This document shows, in pieces, positions 1 to 5,987 of a stretch of 5,987 nucleotides of DNA. Positions within the stretch are counted from its first letter, which is position 1, and each line of letters starts with the position of its first letter. Under the pieces are notes generated by a model. It was given only the letters and a program-made list of their open reading frames with translations, ran no database searches and had not been told where the DNA came from. The DNA is from Muribaculaceae bacterium (GTDB lineage Bacteria > Bacteroidota > Bacteroidia > Bacteroidales > Muribaculaceae): positions 1-5,987 of the forward strand of contig JAIDTS010000163.1 in the NCBI GenBank assembly GCA_029060585.1, read 5' to 3'. A program made the translations under genes and the position numbers.

Positions 1-3000
1 TTATAAGAGAAAGCATTCAGGGTATTGTCCTGGTTGATATCCTCTACATCAGGCACCGCGCGGCTTGACTGATACTGTGGATTCGGGCTCTGGTCGGGCG
101 AAAGGGAGTTTCCCTCCACTCCGTTGTAGTGCTTATAGCGGTCGAGAATGGATGTATGATGCGCGTCATAATAGTCTGAACGGAAGAAATGGTAGTTATC
201 GCCGGCAGGATCGTTGAGCACAGAGAAGGGATCTTCCTGCATCCGCGCAAGGGCCTCTCCGGAAAGACGCGTCTTAAGTGTCTCGACAAAAGAGGAATAA
301 GTCGGGAAAGAGAACTCCTCCTCCGTGGGAATTCCGTCGAGGCCTACGTCCTGGAGCAGACGGGCATCGGGAGCGTTCTCGAAAGCATATGTAAGCGAGT
401 TCTGCTTTGACACCTTGCCCCATACCGTCTCCTCTATGAAATCGTCGTTGCCGTCGACTGGCAAACCGTTTTCATAGCTCTTCATTCCATCCTTCAGGAT
501 ATCCTCGGAAATCTCGCCGAAATTGAAATACAGGTCGCCGCCGGGGTTCGGGGGTGCATCCTTGTCGAGAAACGGGTCAAGAAGCCAGAACTGCAGATAC
601 TCCACATTAGAGGTCTCAAAGTTAGAGTTCTCCATCTTCCGCATGATGCCTCCCCAGCGCTTCTCCGGATTCAGGAGGTTGCCGTCGGAATCTATGTTAT
701 CCACATCGACATTGTAAGGTCCGCGTTCCTTTGGATAAAACGATAGGTTAAGGGTCTGGATATAGTTGGCGTCGCCATAGTTGGTATCGCGGCCAGGATA
801 GATCTCGCGCACCTTAATCTCTCGCACGTAAGGACTCGTAAGTTGGGCGATATCGTTTTTAAGATATCCGGGGAGCATCGAACTGTTTCGCTGCGTGAAT
901 ATTCTGTCGATGTAGTTCCATGCGAGAAGCGCGCGGTTCTTGCCATATGCCGGATTGTTGCTGAGCGACGCCTCAGGGAAGAGAGCGTCGGCGGAATTAT
1001 CCTGCGGAGTAGAGGCGAGAAACCAACTGTAGGGATTTCGCAGGTCGACTCCGGTCTGAGATGTCTCGAAATCATCGACATATGAACTTCCCTGATTGGT
1101 ACCGGTCTTCTGCTTCGTAGGAACGAGCTGTGCATATTCCGCTGTCAGATTGAACGATGACGGGGCGGTCGCATTGATTGTCGGCACCTTACTGATAAGA
1201 TCGGTCAGCCACATGAACTGCTTATTGTAGCTGAGGTTGACGCCAAACATCGTGTTATTGATGATTTCCTCCCCAATACCTACCTTCTCGGTGAGCGACT
1301 TCTCACCGAAATGCAGCAGTGTTCCCCCTATGGTAAGGTCCTTACTGAATCTATACTGCGCGTCAAGGCCCATAAGGGTCTTACGCTGCATTGAGAACAT
1401 GGATTGATTCTCAAGGGTGACACTGACATTGGTGCCCGAATCAATGATGCTCTGATTCGTTATGGTCACTATACCCATAGAATAGTCTACGGTATAGTCG
1501 CTGTTTTCAGTCAGTACAGCGCCACCTGCCGTAACGACAACCGAACCTCGGGGCACGTTCATGGCTCCGAGGTTGATCTGGCTTCCTCTACCCGAAGTAT
1601 ACTGTCCGTACATCGTAAACTTATTCTTGTCGGCAAACTGCTTCGCCACCACAAGTGTTGAGTCGTAGAGTTCCTGATACACATATCGGTCGGCCAGCGC
1701 GTCATTTCCTATCTGCCGCCTCAGGTTGCTTCCGAAAGGCTCAGCCACCGGGAATATCACCTTGCCGTTGGAAGTCTGGATAGTGTATCCCTCGATAAAG
1801 TCGAATATACCGTCGCTGACCGACTCTCCGTTGGAGTCGATTCGGTCAAGCCCCATCACCTGGATAAGAGGCTTGTTGGAGATATTTGCGACAGGAAGAT
1901 AGGGAATCTCGACACCGGTTGAATCGCTAAGGAATTTGACGTTGAACTTGAAGTTTTTCTTCTGAATCTGATAGGCTCCGAGACTGTAGACATTCTTCAT
2001 CATCAGCTGCCATATGGGAAGCTTCGGCGAGACGGTTGTGCCGCGAAGCATCTTTAGATAGAGGGCAGACTCCGTAGATGTAACATCTCCGGAGAACTCC
2101 CCTACCTGGTATACCTTACCGTTGTAGGTGTATTCGAACGCTACGGCGAGCACCTCGTCGGTATTGAGGGCCTGCTTAAGCGATATGTATCCAAGAGCGG
2201 AGTTGAGTGAGTATTCACTGGAATTGAGCAGACGGGCGCTCTCAACCTTCTCGAAATCCTTGCCACCCTCGATGCCATAGGCGTTCAGCGGCTTAAGCAC
2301 CTCCGTCACCATATTGATATTGCGGGCTTCGGGATATTCAGACTTCAACACCTGAAGAAGGTTGTTGCTCTGGTTAGATGGCACGGGGACAGAAAAATCC
2401 GGTGTCCAGTAATCGGTCGCCAACCTCGTATTCTCACCCAGATCCATAAAGGCCACGAAGTTACGGCTCTCGTCGAATTTCTGGGTCTTATTGGTGATCC
2501 AGACCTCTATACGCGTAATGTTGATTCCGGAAGACACGTATGGAAGTTTCTCACAGAACTTGTCGTAGTTTTGATAGAAATACTGGCTAAGGAAGAAATG
2601 CCGGTTAGCATCATAGTCGGCGGCACTGACCGCGAAATCAGTGCTCTGCACTCCTCCCTGCGTCGAGATAGACTTCGACTCAGAGTTCTGTTGTGAGAGA
2701 AGGCCGGTGAGGGTAAGTTTTCCGAACTGCAGTTTCGCCTTTGCTCCGAAGAGCGCTGTGCCTCCTCGGATCAGGCTGCTTCCGGTGGTCATACTTACGT
2801 TGCCTGCCTCTATGTTCTTTATTATCTCGTCTTCTTTTCCCTCATACTGCAACTTGAGTTTCTGGGAATCGAAACTGAAGGTGGCGTCGGTGTTGTAGTT
2901 CATATTGAACTTCATCTTATCGCCGACGGACGCATTTATCGTAGCCTGTATCTTCTGGTTGAAATCAAAATATGTCTTGCGCCTCGATCTTAGCGACAGA

Positions 3001-3584
3001 GCAGGATTGTCGGTCTTATTGCTCTTCACGCCTGCCGAAATCTGGATCGAGCCCTGGGTGGTCAGACGCACTCCGCCTGGGCCGAACACCTTCTCAAGAG
3101 GACCAAGGGCGAAATTCATATCGAGGATATTGAAAGCCTCCTTCCCCTTCTGCTCGAAATTTGCAGAGTTCTGGCTCCGGAAATAGTCATACATCTCCTC
3201 GCGATTGACCATGTCATGGTAATCCTCGGCTGTCATCATAAAAGGAGTGATGAGATCCCGCTCCCCTATCTTTGTATGGATGACATACATGCCTATTTCC
3301 GGATCATAGACCACCTGAGTCGAAAGATTCGACGGATCCTTCAGATCGGCAGGATATTCCTTTCCATTGAAATCCTCAGCCTCGATATTCACCGTAGGGC
3401 GCACGGGAAAAATGGTCTTTACGGAATCTCCCTCTGCCGCTACAGTGTCAGGAACTGGAGGAGGGGGAGGAGGCTCAAGAGTCGACTTGACATACTGGGA
3501 GAAAGACGCGAAAGAGAGTGCCAGCACTGCCAGGAGTGCCGCCAGCCAACGAAGACGGAATATTTTCAGATCGCGCTTTGCCAA
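1..3584 (-). CDS. sprA: SprA (Sov), type IX secretion outer-membrane translocon, N-terminal half (partial at left edge)
   Basis: SprA is the giant outer-membrane beta-barrel that forms the protein-conducting channel of the type IX secretion system. The reading frame is open for 1194 codons with no stop and leaves the window at the left edge; family members are about 2300-2500 residues, so roughly half is visible. The only conventional start after the in-frame TGA (3602-3600) is TTG at 3584. It gives a basic n-region (MAKRDLKIFRLR) and a hydrophobic stretch (residues 13-26) consistent with a Sec signal peptide, followed by six prolines (38-43). SprA hallmarks are ADLKDPSNLSTQVVYD (79-94), EKVFGPGGVRLTTQGS (from about 165), a FNMNYN segment (226-231), SYVDDFE (834-840) and PDVEDINQDNTLN (from 1178). 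The gene lies 54 bp after ruvA on the same strand, an arrangement common in Bacteroidota, and no separate promoter is evident. Identity is secure; the exact start is slightly less so. Confidence 0.96.
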   Translation of the reverse strand, partial: MAKRDLKIFRLRWLAALLAVLALSFASFSQYVKSTLEPPPPPPVPDTVAAEGDSVKTIFPVRPTVNIEAEDFNGKEYPADLKDPSNLSTQVVYDPEIGMYVIHTKIGERDLITPFMMTAEDYHDMVNREEMYDYFRSQNSANFEQKGKEAFNILDMNFALGPLEKVFGPGGVRLTTQGSIQISAGVKSNKTDNPALSLRSRRKTYFDFNQKIQATINASVGDKMKFNMNYNTDATFSFDSQKLKLQYEGKEDEIIKNIEAGNVSMTTGSSLIRGGTALFGAKAKLQFGKLTLTGLLSQQNSESKSISTQGGVQSTDFAVSAADYDANRHFFLSQYFYQNYDKFCEKLPYVSSGINITRIEVWITNKTQKFDESRNFVAFMDLGENTRLATDYWTPDFSVPVPSNQSNNLLQVLKSEYPEARNINMVTEVLKPLNAYGIEGGKDFEKVESARLLNSSEYSLNSALGYISLKQALNTDEVLAVAFEYTYNGKVYQVGEFSGDVTSTESALYLKMLRGTTVSPKLPIWQLMMKNVYSLGAYQIQKKNFKFNVKFLSDSTGVEIPYLPVANISNKPLIQVMGLDRIDSNGESVSDGIFDFIEGYTIQTSNGKVIFPVAEPFGSNLRRQIGNDALADRYVYQELYDSTLVVAKQFADKNKFTMYGQYTSGRGSQINLGAMNVPRGSVVVTAGGAVLTENSDYTVDYSMGIVTITNQSIIDSGTNVSVTLENQSMFSMQRKTLMGLDAQYRFSKDLTIGGTLLHFGEKSLTEKVGIGEEIINNTMFGVNLSYNKQFMWLTDLISKVPTINATAPSSFNLTAEYAQLVPTKQKTGTNQGSSYVDDFETSQTGVDLRNPYSWFLASTPQDNSADALFPEASLSNNPAYGKNRALLAWNYIDRIFTQRNSSMLPGYLKNDIAQLTSPYVREIKVREIYPGRDTNYGDANYIQTLNLSFYPKERGPYNVDVDNIDSDGNLLNPEKRWGGIMRKMENSNFETSNVEYLQFWLLDPFLDKDAPPNPGGDLYFNFGEISEDILKDGMKSYENGLPVDGNDDFIEETVWGKVSKQNSLTYAFENAPDARLLQDVGLDGIPTEEEFSFPTYSSFVETLKTRLSGEALARMQEDPFSVLNDPAGDNYHFFRSDYYDAHHTSILDRYKHYNGVEGNSLSPDQSPNPQYQSSRAVPDVEDINQDNTLNAFSY

Positions 3585-3638
3585 GTTATTGTCGTTAATT
3601 CAGTCCGCGTCCGCCTTCGGGCTCTTACGGAAAAAGAC
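3585..3638 (-). other. ruvA-sprA intergenic gap with sprA translation-initiation region
   Basis: This 54-bp gap carries no promoter or terminator that I can recognise. On the minus strand it begins with a T-run and a GC-rich part containing GCGGAC twice (tandem on the plus strand as GTCCGC at 3603-3614), then becomes A/T-rich just before the TTG start. The in-frame TGA at 3602-3600 limits any upstream extension of sprA to five codons before the TTG (ATT AAC GAC AAT AAC), none of them a standard start. A purine-rich Shine-Dalgarno site is absent, as is usual in the phylum. Confidence 0.6.
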
Positions 3639-4220
3639 TCAAAGCATTGTCAACGCCAGCTTTATGGCTTTCTCCGTAGAAAGACCCGGATCTTCAGTGA
3701 AGAGCTTCTTGAGTGCTGTGCGGCTTGCCTGAGGATTGAACCCGAGCATTGTCAGAGCGGCCACAGCATCGTCGAACGCCTCACCTACCACGGGCGTACT
3801 TGAAATTAACGAAATATCCGTCGCTTTTATTTTATCCTTGAGGTCTACAATTATTCTCTGGGCAGTCTTGCCTCCTATTCCTTTTACACTCTTGAGGGCT
3901 GCCGGCCTATCATTGGCGATCGCATCGATCAGCTGCTCCTCTGTCATGGAGGAAAGGATAAGCCTTGCAGTGTTGGGTCCCACTCCGCTTACTCCTATAA
4001 GTTGGCGAAAGAGATCTCGGCTCTGTTTCGTCAAGAACCCGTAGAGATCGTGGGCATCCTCACGTATAGACTCGTGCACATAGAGCTTCGCCTGCTTAAG
4101 CTGCTGCAGTTTAGTATAATCCATCAGGGTTATGTTGACGCCATATCCAACTCCGGCGCATTCGAGAACTGCGAGAGTAGGTTCGAGTTCTCCTATCGTT
4201 CCATTTATATATTCAATCAT
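3639..4220 (-). CDS. ruvA: Holliday junction branch-migration protein RuvA
   Basis: RuvA is the tetrameric protein that binds the four-way Holliday junction and loads the RuvB helicase for branch migration in cytoplasmic recombination repair. The 193-residue product has the family's normal length and three-domain plan. An OB-fold begins MIEYINGTIGELEPT and covers about residues 1-62, including the YGFLT segment at 60-64. Two helix-hairpin-helix DNA-binding motifs follow: GVSGVGPNTA (76-85) and VKGIGGKTAQR (112-122). A variable linker then leads to a C-terminal RuvB-contacting domain (about 147-193, with DDAVAALTMLGF). The ATG at 4220 matches the conserved N-terminus and follows an A-rich leader. 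The gene diverges from recR across 53 bp and precedes sprA, with which it is probably co-transcribed. No ruvB or ruvC is present in the window. Confidence 0.97.
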   Translation of the reverse strand: MIEYINGTIGELEPTLAVLECAGVGYGVNITLMDYTKLQQLKQAKLYVHESIREDAHDLYGFLTKQSRDLFRQLIGVSGVGPNTARLILSSMTEEQLIDAIANDRPAALKSVKGIGGKTAQRIIVDLKDKIKATDISLISSTPVVGEAFDDAVAALTMLGFNPQASRTALKKLFTEDPGLSTEKAIKLALTML

Positions 4221-4238
4221 GCTGTTTTAATTTTTCTC

Positions 4239-4269
4239 TTGCAAAATTACTAAAACATTACTAATTTTG
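4239..4269 (+). promoter_or_regulatory. Predicted recR promoter, Bacteroidota type
   Basis: TTG at 4239-4241 and TAATTTTG at 4262-4269, separated by 20 bp, fit the Bacteroidota sigma consensus (-33 TTG-like, -7 TAnnTTTG). The expected transcript start is about 4272-4277, on top of the recR ATG at 4274, implying a leaderless or nearly leaderless message. The motif match is seen directly; activity is inferred. Confidence 0.65.
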
Positions 4270-4272
4270 CAA
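4242..4272 (-). promoter_or_regulatory. Predicted ruvA(-sprA) promoter, Bacteroidota type
   Basis: On the minus strand, TTG (4272-4270) and TAATTTTG (4249-4242), again 20 bp apart, form a promoter facing ruvA. The predicted start is near 4234-4239, leaving a short A-rich leader of about 14-19 nt before the ATG at 4220. No other promoter is evident in the ruvA-sprA gap, so this one probably drives sprA as well. It overlaps the recR promoter almost completely. Confidence 0.65.
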
Positions 4273-4273
4273 T

Positions 4274-4879
4274 ATGAACAGTTATAATTCGCAATTACTC
4301 GACAATGCAGTAGCGGAACTCGGTAAACTTCCAGGTATTGGAAGAAAGACGGCCCTGCGCCTCGCGCTTCATCTTCTGAGGCAGGATGAAGCAGAATCTG
4401 TCGCACTCGGGGAAGCAATCATAAACATGAGGAAAAACATCCGCTACTGCAAGACATGCCACAACATATCAGAAGAGGAGACCTGCGAGATCTGCTCCGA
4501 CAGAAGCCGCGACAGCTCAATCATATGCGTGGTGGAAAACATCAAGGATCTGCTTACAGTGGAATCCACCCGAGAACACAACGGACTCTACCATGTGCTC
4601 GGAGGATTGATCTCTCCGCTTGACGGAGTTTCCCCTTCAGACCTCGAGATCCAATCGCTTGTAGACAGAGTGGCCGCCGGAGGAGTCAAGGAAGTGATAC
4701 TGGCACTGAGTCCAACAATGGAGGGAGACACTACAAATTTCTATCTGTCGAGAAAACTGGCTCCATTTGATGTTGAGATCAGTATGCTCGCGCGCGGAGT
4801 GAGCCTCGGCAACGACCTCGAGTATACCGATGAACTTACCTTGGGGCGCTCGATAGTCAACCGCGTTCCCTACAGATAG
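4274..4879 (+). CDS. recR: Recombination mediator protein RecR
   Basis: RecR acts with RecO (and RecF) to load RecA onto single-stranded DNA at gaps, in the RecFOR repair pathway. The complete 201-residue product has the family's usual length and order of domains. A helix-hairpin-helix lies at [17 protein letters not shown] (19-35). A zinc finger follows with C59, C62, C71 and C74 (C-x2-C-x8-C-x2-C). A Toprim domain begins near residue 82 (IICVVEN, with the conserved acidic E88) and includes [19 protein letters not shown] (106-124) and the [15 protein letters not shown] segment (144-158). The C-terminal segment [17 protein letters not shown] (181-197) is typical. The ATG at 4274 gives the family-like N-terminus, and no other start fits. 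It diverges from ruvA. The best promoter match places the transcript start almost on the ATG, so the message may be leaderless. Confidence 0.97.
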   Translation: MNSYNSQLLDNAVAELGKLPGIGRKTALRLALHLLRQDEAESVALGEAIINMRKNIRYCKTCHNISEEETCEICSDRSRDSSIICVVENIKDLLTVESTREHNGLYHVLGGLISPLDGVSPSDLEIQSLVDRVAAGGVKEVILALSPTMEGDTTNFYLSRKLAPFDVEISMLARGVSLGNDLEYTDELTLGRSIVNRVPYR

Positions 4880-4940
4880 CAGTTTACCCTAATTTCGGCC
4901 CCATCTCATAAAATTTCAGAAGCAAATAATTACGCACCAC

Positions 4941-5010
4941 GCATTATGCATTATGAATTATGCATTTCTACTTATTAATTATGCATTTCTACTTATGAAT
5001 TATGAATTGA
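4941..5010 (+). repeat. Degenerate A/T-rich heptamer tandem repeat overlapping the acetyltransferase start
   Basis: The stretch can be cut into ten consecutive heptamers: GCATTAT, GCATTAT, GAATTAT, GCATTTC, TACTTAT, TAATTAT, GCATTTC, TACTTAT, GAATTAT, GAATTGA. Three heptamers also form a 21-bp unit present in two copies, 4956-4976 and 4977-4997, differing only in the last base. ATG triplets occur at 4946, 4953, 4960, 4981, 4995 and 5002; only 4953 and 4995 are in the acetyltransferase frame. Confidence 0.8.
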
Positions 5011-5522
5011 AACTAAGGGCACTGGAGCCGGACGACGCGGAAATGATGTATGAGGCCGAATCTGATCCCGAGGCGTGGAGATATTCGGACTATCTCGCAC
5101 CTATAAGCCTCAGGATGCTCCGGGATTACGCGCTGACCTATGACGCGGATCCATTCCACAGCGGACAGTTGAGACTTATCGTAGAGGTAGATGGTACTCC
5201 CGCCGGAATCCTTGATCTTTTCGATATTTCGCCAAGGCACATGAGGGCAGACACCGGCATCTACATCCTTCCGGCCTTCAGGCGAAAAGGAGTAGGAAGC
5301 ATGGCGCTTGAACTCGCCAAAGATTACTGCAGAGAAAGACTCGGGCTTCATCAACTGACTGCAAGCGTAGCCTCAGGCAACGCAGAAGCACTACTCTGCT
5401 ATGAAAAAGCAGGATTCTCGGTCACCGGCTCGCGCCCCGAATGGCTCCGCACGCCCGATGGCTTCGACGATATCCTTCTCCTCTCTGCCATCCTATCCCA
5501 AAAATCAAATCCTTCATGCTGA
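4995..5522 (+). CDS. GNAT-family N-acetyltransferase (175 aa; possible 14-residue extension to ATG 4953)
   Basis: This is a cytoplasmic acetyltransferase of the GNAT superfamily, which moves the acetyl group of acetyl-CoA to an amine; the substrate is not identifiable. From the ATG at 4995 the protein begins MNYELKLRALEPDDAEMMYE, the usual first strand and helix of RimJ/RimL/SpeG-like members. It continues with the central strands (LRLIVEVDGTPAGILDL, 59-75), the acetyl-CoA pyrophosphate loop R96-R-K-G-V-G101, and the C-terminal motif N129-AEALLCYEKAGF141. An in-frame ATG at 4953 would add 14 residues that read as two near-identical heptapeptides, NYAFLLI and NYAFLLM. Because these are encoded by an A/T-rich tandem repeat and precede the conserved fold, I prefer 4995. 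The gene starts 115 bp after recR, and the next gene follows after 23 bp. Family assignment is firm, start and substrate are not. Confidence 0.9.
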   Translation: MNYELKLRALEPDDAEMMYEAESDPEAWRYSDYLAPISLRMLRDYALTYDADPFHSGQLRLIVEVDGTPAGILDLFDISPRHMRADTGIYILPAFRRKGVGSMALELAKDYCRERLGLHQLTASVASGNAEALLCYEKAGFSVTGSRPEWLRTPDGFDDILLLSAILSQKSNPSC

Positions 5523-5545
5523 ATCCCAATAAATCCAGATAAATC

Positions 5546-5987
5546 ATGACATACAGAGTAAAATCTATCCTTATCATCACTCTCCTCACCGCTTTCTCAG
5601 TTATCTCCCAGAGATACGTCGGTGGAGACATCTCGCTTCTTCCGGAATATGAAGACGCAGGAGCACAGTATAAGACACCGGAAGGAACACCGATATCCGA
5701 CCTTCTTCCATGGCTTCATGAAGAAGGCATGAACGCGATGAGGGTAAGGCTCTTCGTCAACCCGTACGACCACAAGACCAAGTATCCGACTAAATACGAT
5801 CCCAATGCATGTCAGGATCTCGAATACATAACACCTCTATGCAAGAGAATAGTCGATGACGGGTTTAAACTCATGCTCGATTTCCACTATTCCGACACAT
5901 GGGCCGATCCGGCCAAGCAATGGATTCCCGAGTCATGGAGAGGTCTTGCCGCTGGGCATGTCGGCCTGAAAATCGACGCCTGCGCAA
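5546..5987 (+). CDS. Secreted GH53 endo-beta-1,4-galactanase (partial at right edge)
   Basis: Glycoside hydrolase family 53 enzymes hydrolyse internal beta-1,4-galactosyl bonds in galactan and type I arabinogalactan, the side chains of pectin. The visible 147 codons start with a Sec-type signal peptide (MTYRVKSILIITLLTAFSVIS, hydrophobic core about 8-20) with no lipobox cysteine at the cleavage region, so a soluble exported enzyme is likelier than a lipoprotein. The mature part has the GH53 N-terminal signatures: GGDISLLPEYEDAG (26-39), GMNAMRVRLFVNP (61-73) and KLMLDFHYSDTWADPAKQW (108-126), i.e. the first strands of the (beta/alpha)8 barrel with H114 and W119 near the substrate cleft. The two catalytic glutamates should lie further right, outside the window. 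Family members are about 340-400 residues, so somewhat under half is seen. It follows the acetyltransferase by 23 bp on the same strand and could be read through from it, although the functions look unrelated. Confidence 0.93.
   Translation, partial: MTYRVKSILIITLLTAFSVISQRYVGGDISLLPEYEDAGAQYKTPEGTPISDLLPWLHEEGMNAMRVRLFVNPYDHKTKYPTKYDPNACQDLEYITPLCKRIVDDGFKLMLDFHYSDTWADPAKQWIPESWRGLAAGHVGLKIDACA

Larger units (their letters stand above)
4239..4272. repeat. Perfect 11-bp inverted repeat forming a symmetric divergent promoter
   Basis: The arms TTGCAAAATTA (4239-4249) and TAATTTTGCAA (4262-4272) are exact reverse complements around a 12-bp spacer (4250-4261). Each arm holds the -33 TTG of one promoter and the -7 TAATTTTG of the opposite one. 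Inside the region, ATTACTAA also occurs twice as a direct repeat (4246-4253 and 4257-4264), 11 bp apart. There is no GC-rich stem or adjacent T-run of the terminator kind, so a promoter or operator role fits better. Confidence 0.8.

Noticed and set aside
692..1135. A 147-codon minus-strand open frame
   Set aside because: It is a shifted frame inside sprA. The sprA frame itself is continuous here and contains the conserved SYVDDFE region, so there is no frameshift or second gene.
3216..3803. Long plus-strand open frames (195 and 121 codons) opposite the sprA start and ruvA end
   Set aside because: They lie antisense to firmly identified sprA and ruvA codons, show no recognisable domain, and have arginine/serine-rich compositions typical of shadow frames.
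4227..4418. A 63-codon minus-strand open frame spanning the promoter and the recR start
   Set aside because: It overlaps recR's conserved helix-hairpin-helix codons on the opposite strand and the divergent promoter, with no domain of its own.
4880..4940. Possible recR terminator or separate acetyltransferase promoter
   Set aside because: I found no GC stem followed by a T-run, and the nearest promoter-like string (TAATTTCG, 4890-4897) breaks the TAnnTTTG consensus and lacks a convincing -33 element.
5013..5354. A 113-codon minus-strand open frame
   Set aside because: It is antisense to the acetyltransferase, which carries clear GNAT motifs; the antisense product resembles nothing.
5529..5545. 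ATAAATC occurring twice just before the galactanase ATG
   Set aside because: Two 7-bp A/T-rich copies 10 bp apart are too short to separate from chance in an A/T-rich leader.
5936..5987. Possible frameshift near the right end of the galactanase, where conservation seems to fade
   Set aside because: The frame stays open to the edge, this loop is variable in GH53, and the visible tail (KIDACA) is compatible with the following helix; the sequence ends too soon to judge.

Overview
The window looks like a chromosomal segment from a Bacteroidota bacterium, most likely a Bacteroidales gut lineage. The evidence is the N-terminal half of SprA (the type IX secretion translocon, restricted to this phylum), ruvA directly upstream of it, promoter-like TTG/TAnnTTTG elements instead of -35/-10 boxes, A/T-rich leaders without clear Shine-Dalgarno sequences, and a Bacteroidales-like RecR. 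The genus cannot be fixed from this sequence alone.

Layout. Positions 1-3584 (minus strand) hold an uninterrupted 1194-codon N-terminal portion of sprA. It starts at an apparent TTG codon and runs off the left edge. After a 54-bp gap comes ruvA (4220-3639, minus), so ruvA and sprA probably share a transcript. Positions 4221-4273 form a compact divergent promoter region built on a perfect 11-bp inverted repeat, with recR (4274-4879, plus) on the other side. An A/T-rich gap containing a heptamer-type tandem repeat (about 4941-5010) leads into a GNAT acetyltransferase (start 4995, or 4953 if the repeat is translated; end 5522). A secreted GH53 endo-beta-1,4-galactanase begins 23 bp later at 5546 and runs off the right edge.

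How they work together. RuvA and RecR both serve recombination and repair, and they are fired from one symmetric divergent promoter. The ruvA transcript probably continues into sprA, which ties a secretion-machine gene to a repair gene by location rather than by function. The galactanase degrades plant galactan or arabinogalactan and is a plausible polysaccharide-utilisation gene. Its export route beyond Sec cannot be judged because its C-terminus lies outside the window. I see no RNA genes, insertion sequences, CRISPR arrays or phage genes. The window is mostly conserved core genes. The less ordinary signals are the symmetric promoter, the repeat that reaches into the acetyltransferase start, and the TTG start plus hexaproline run of sprA.
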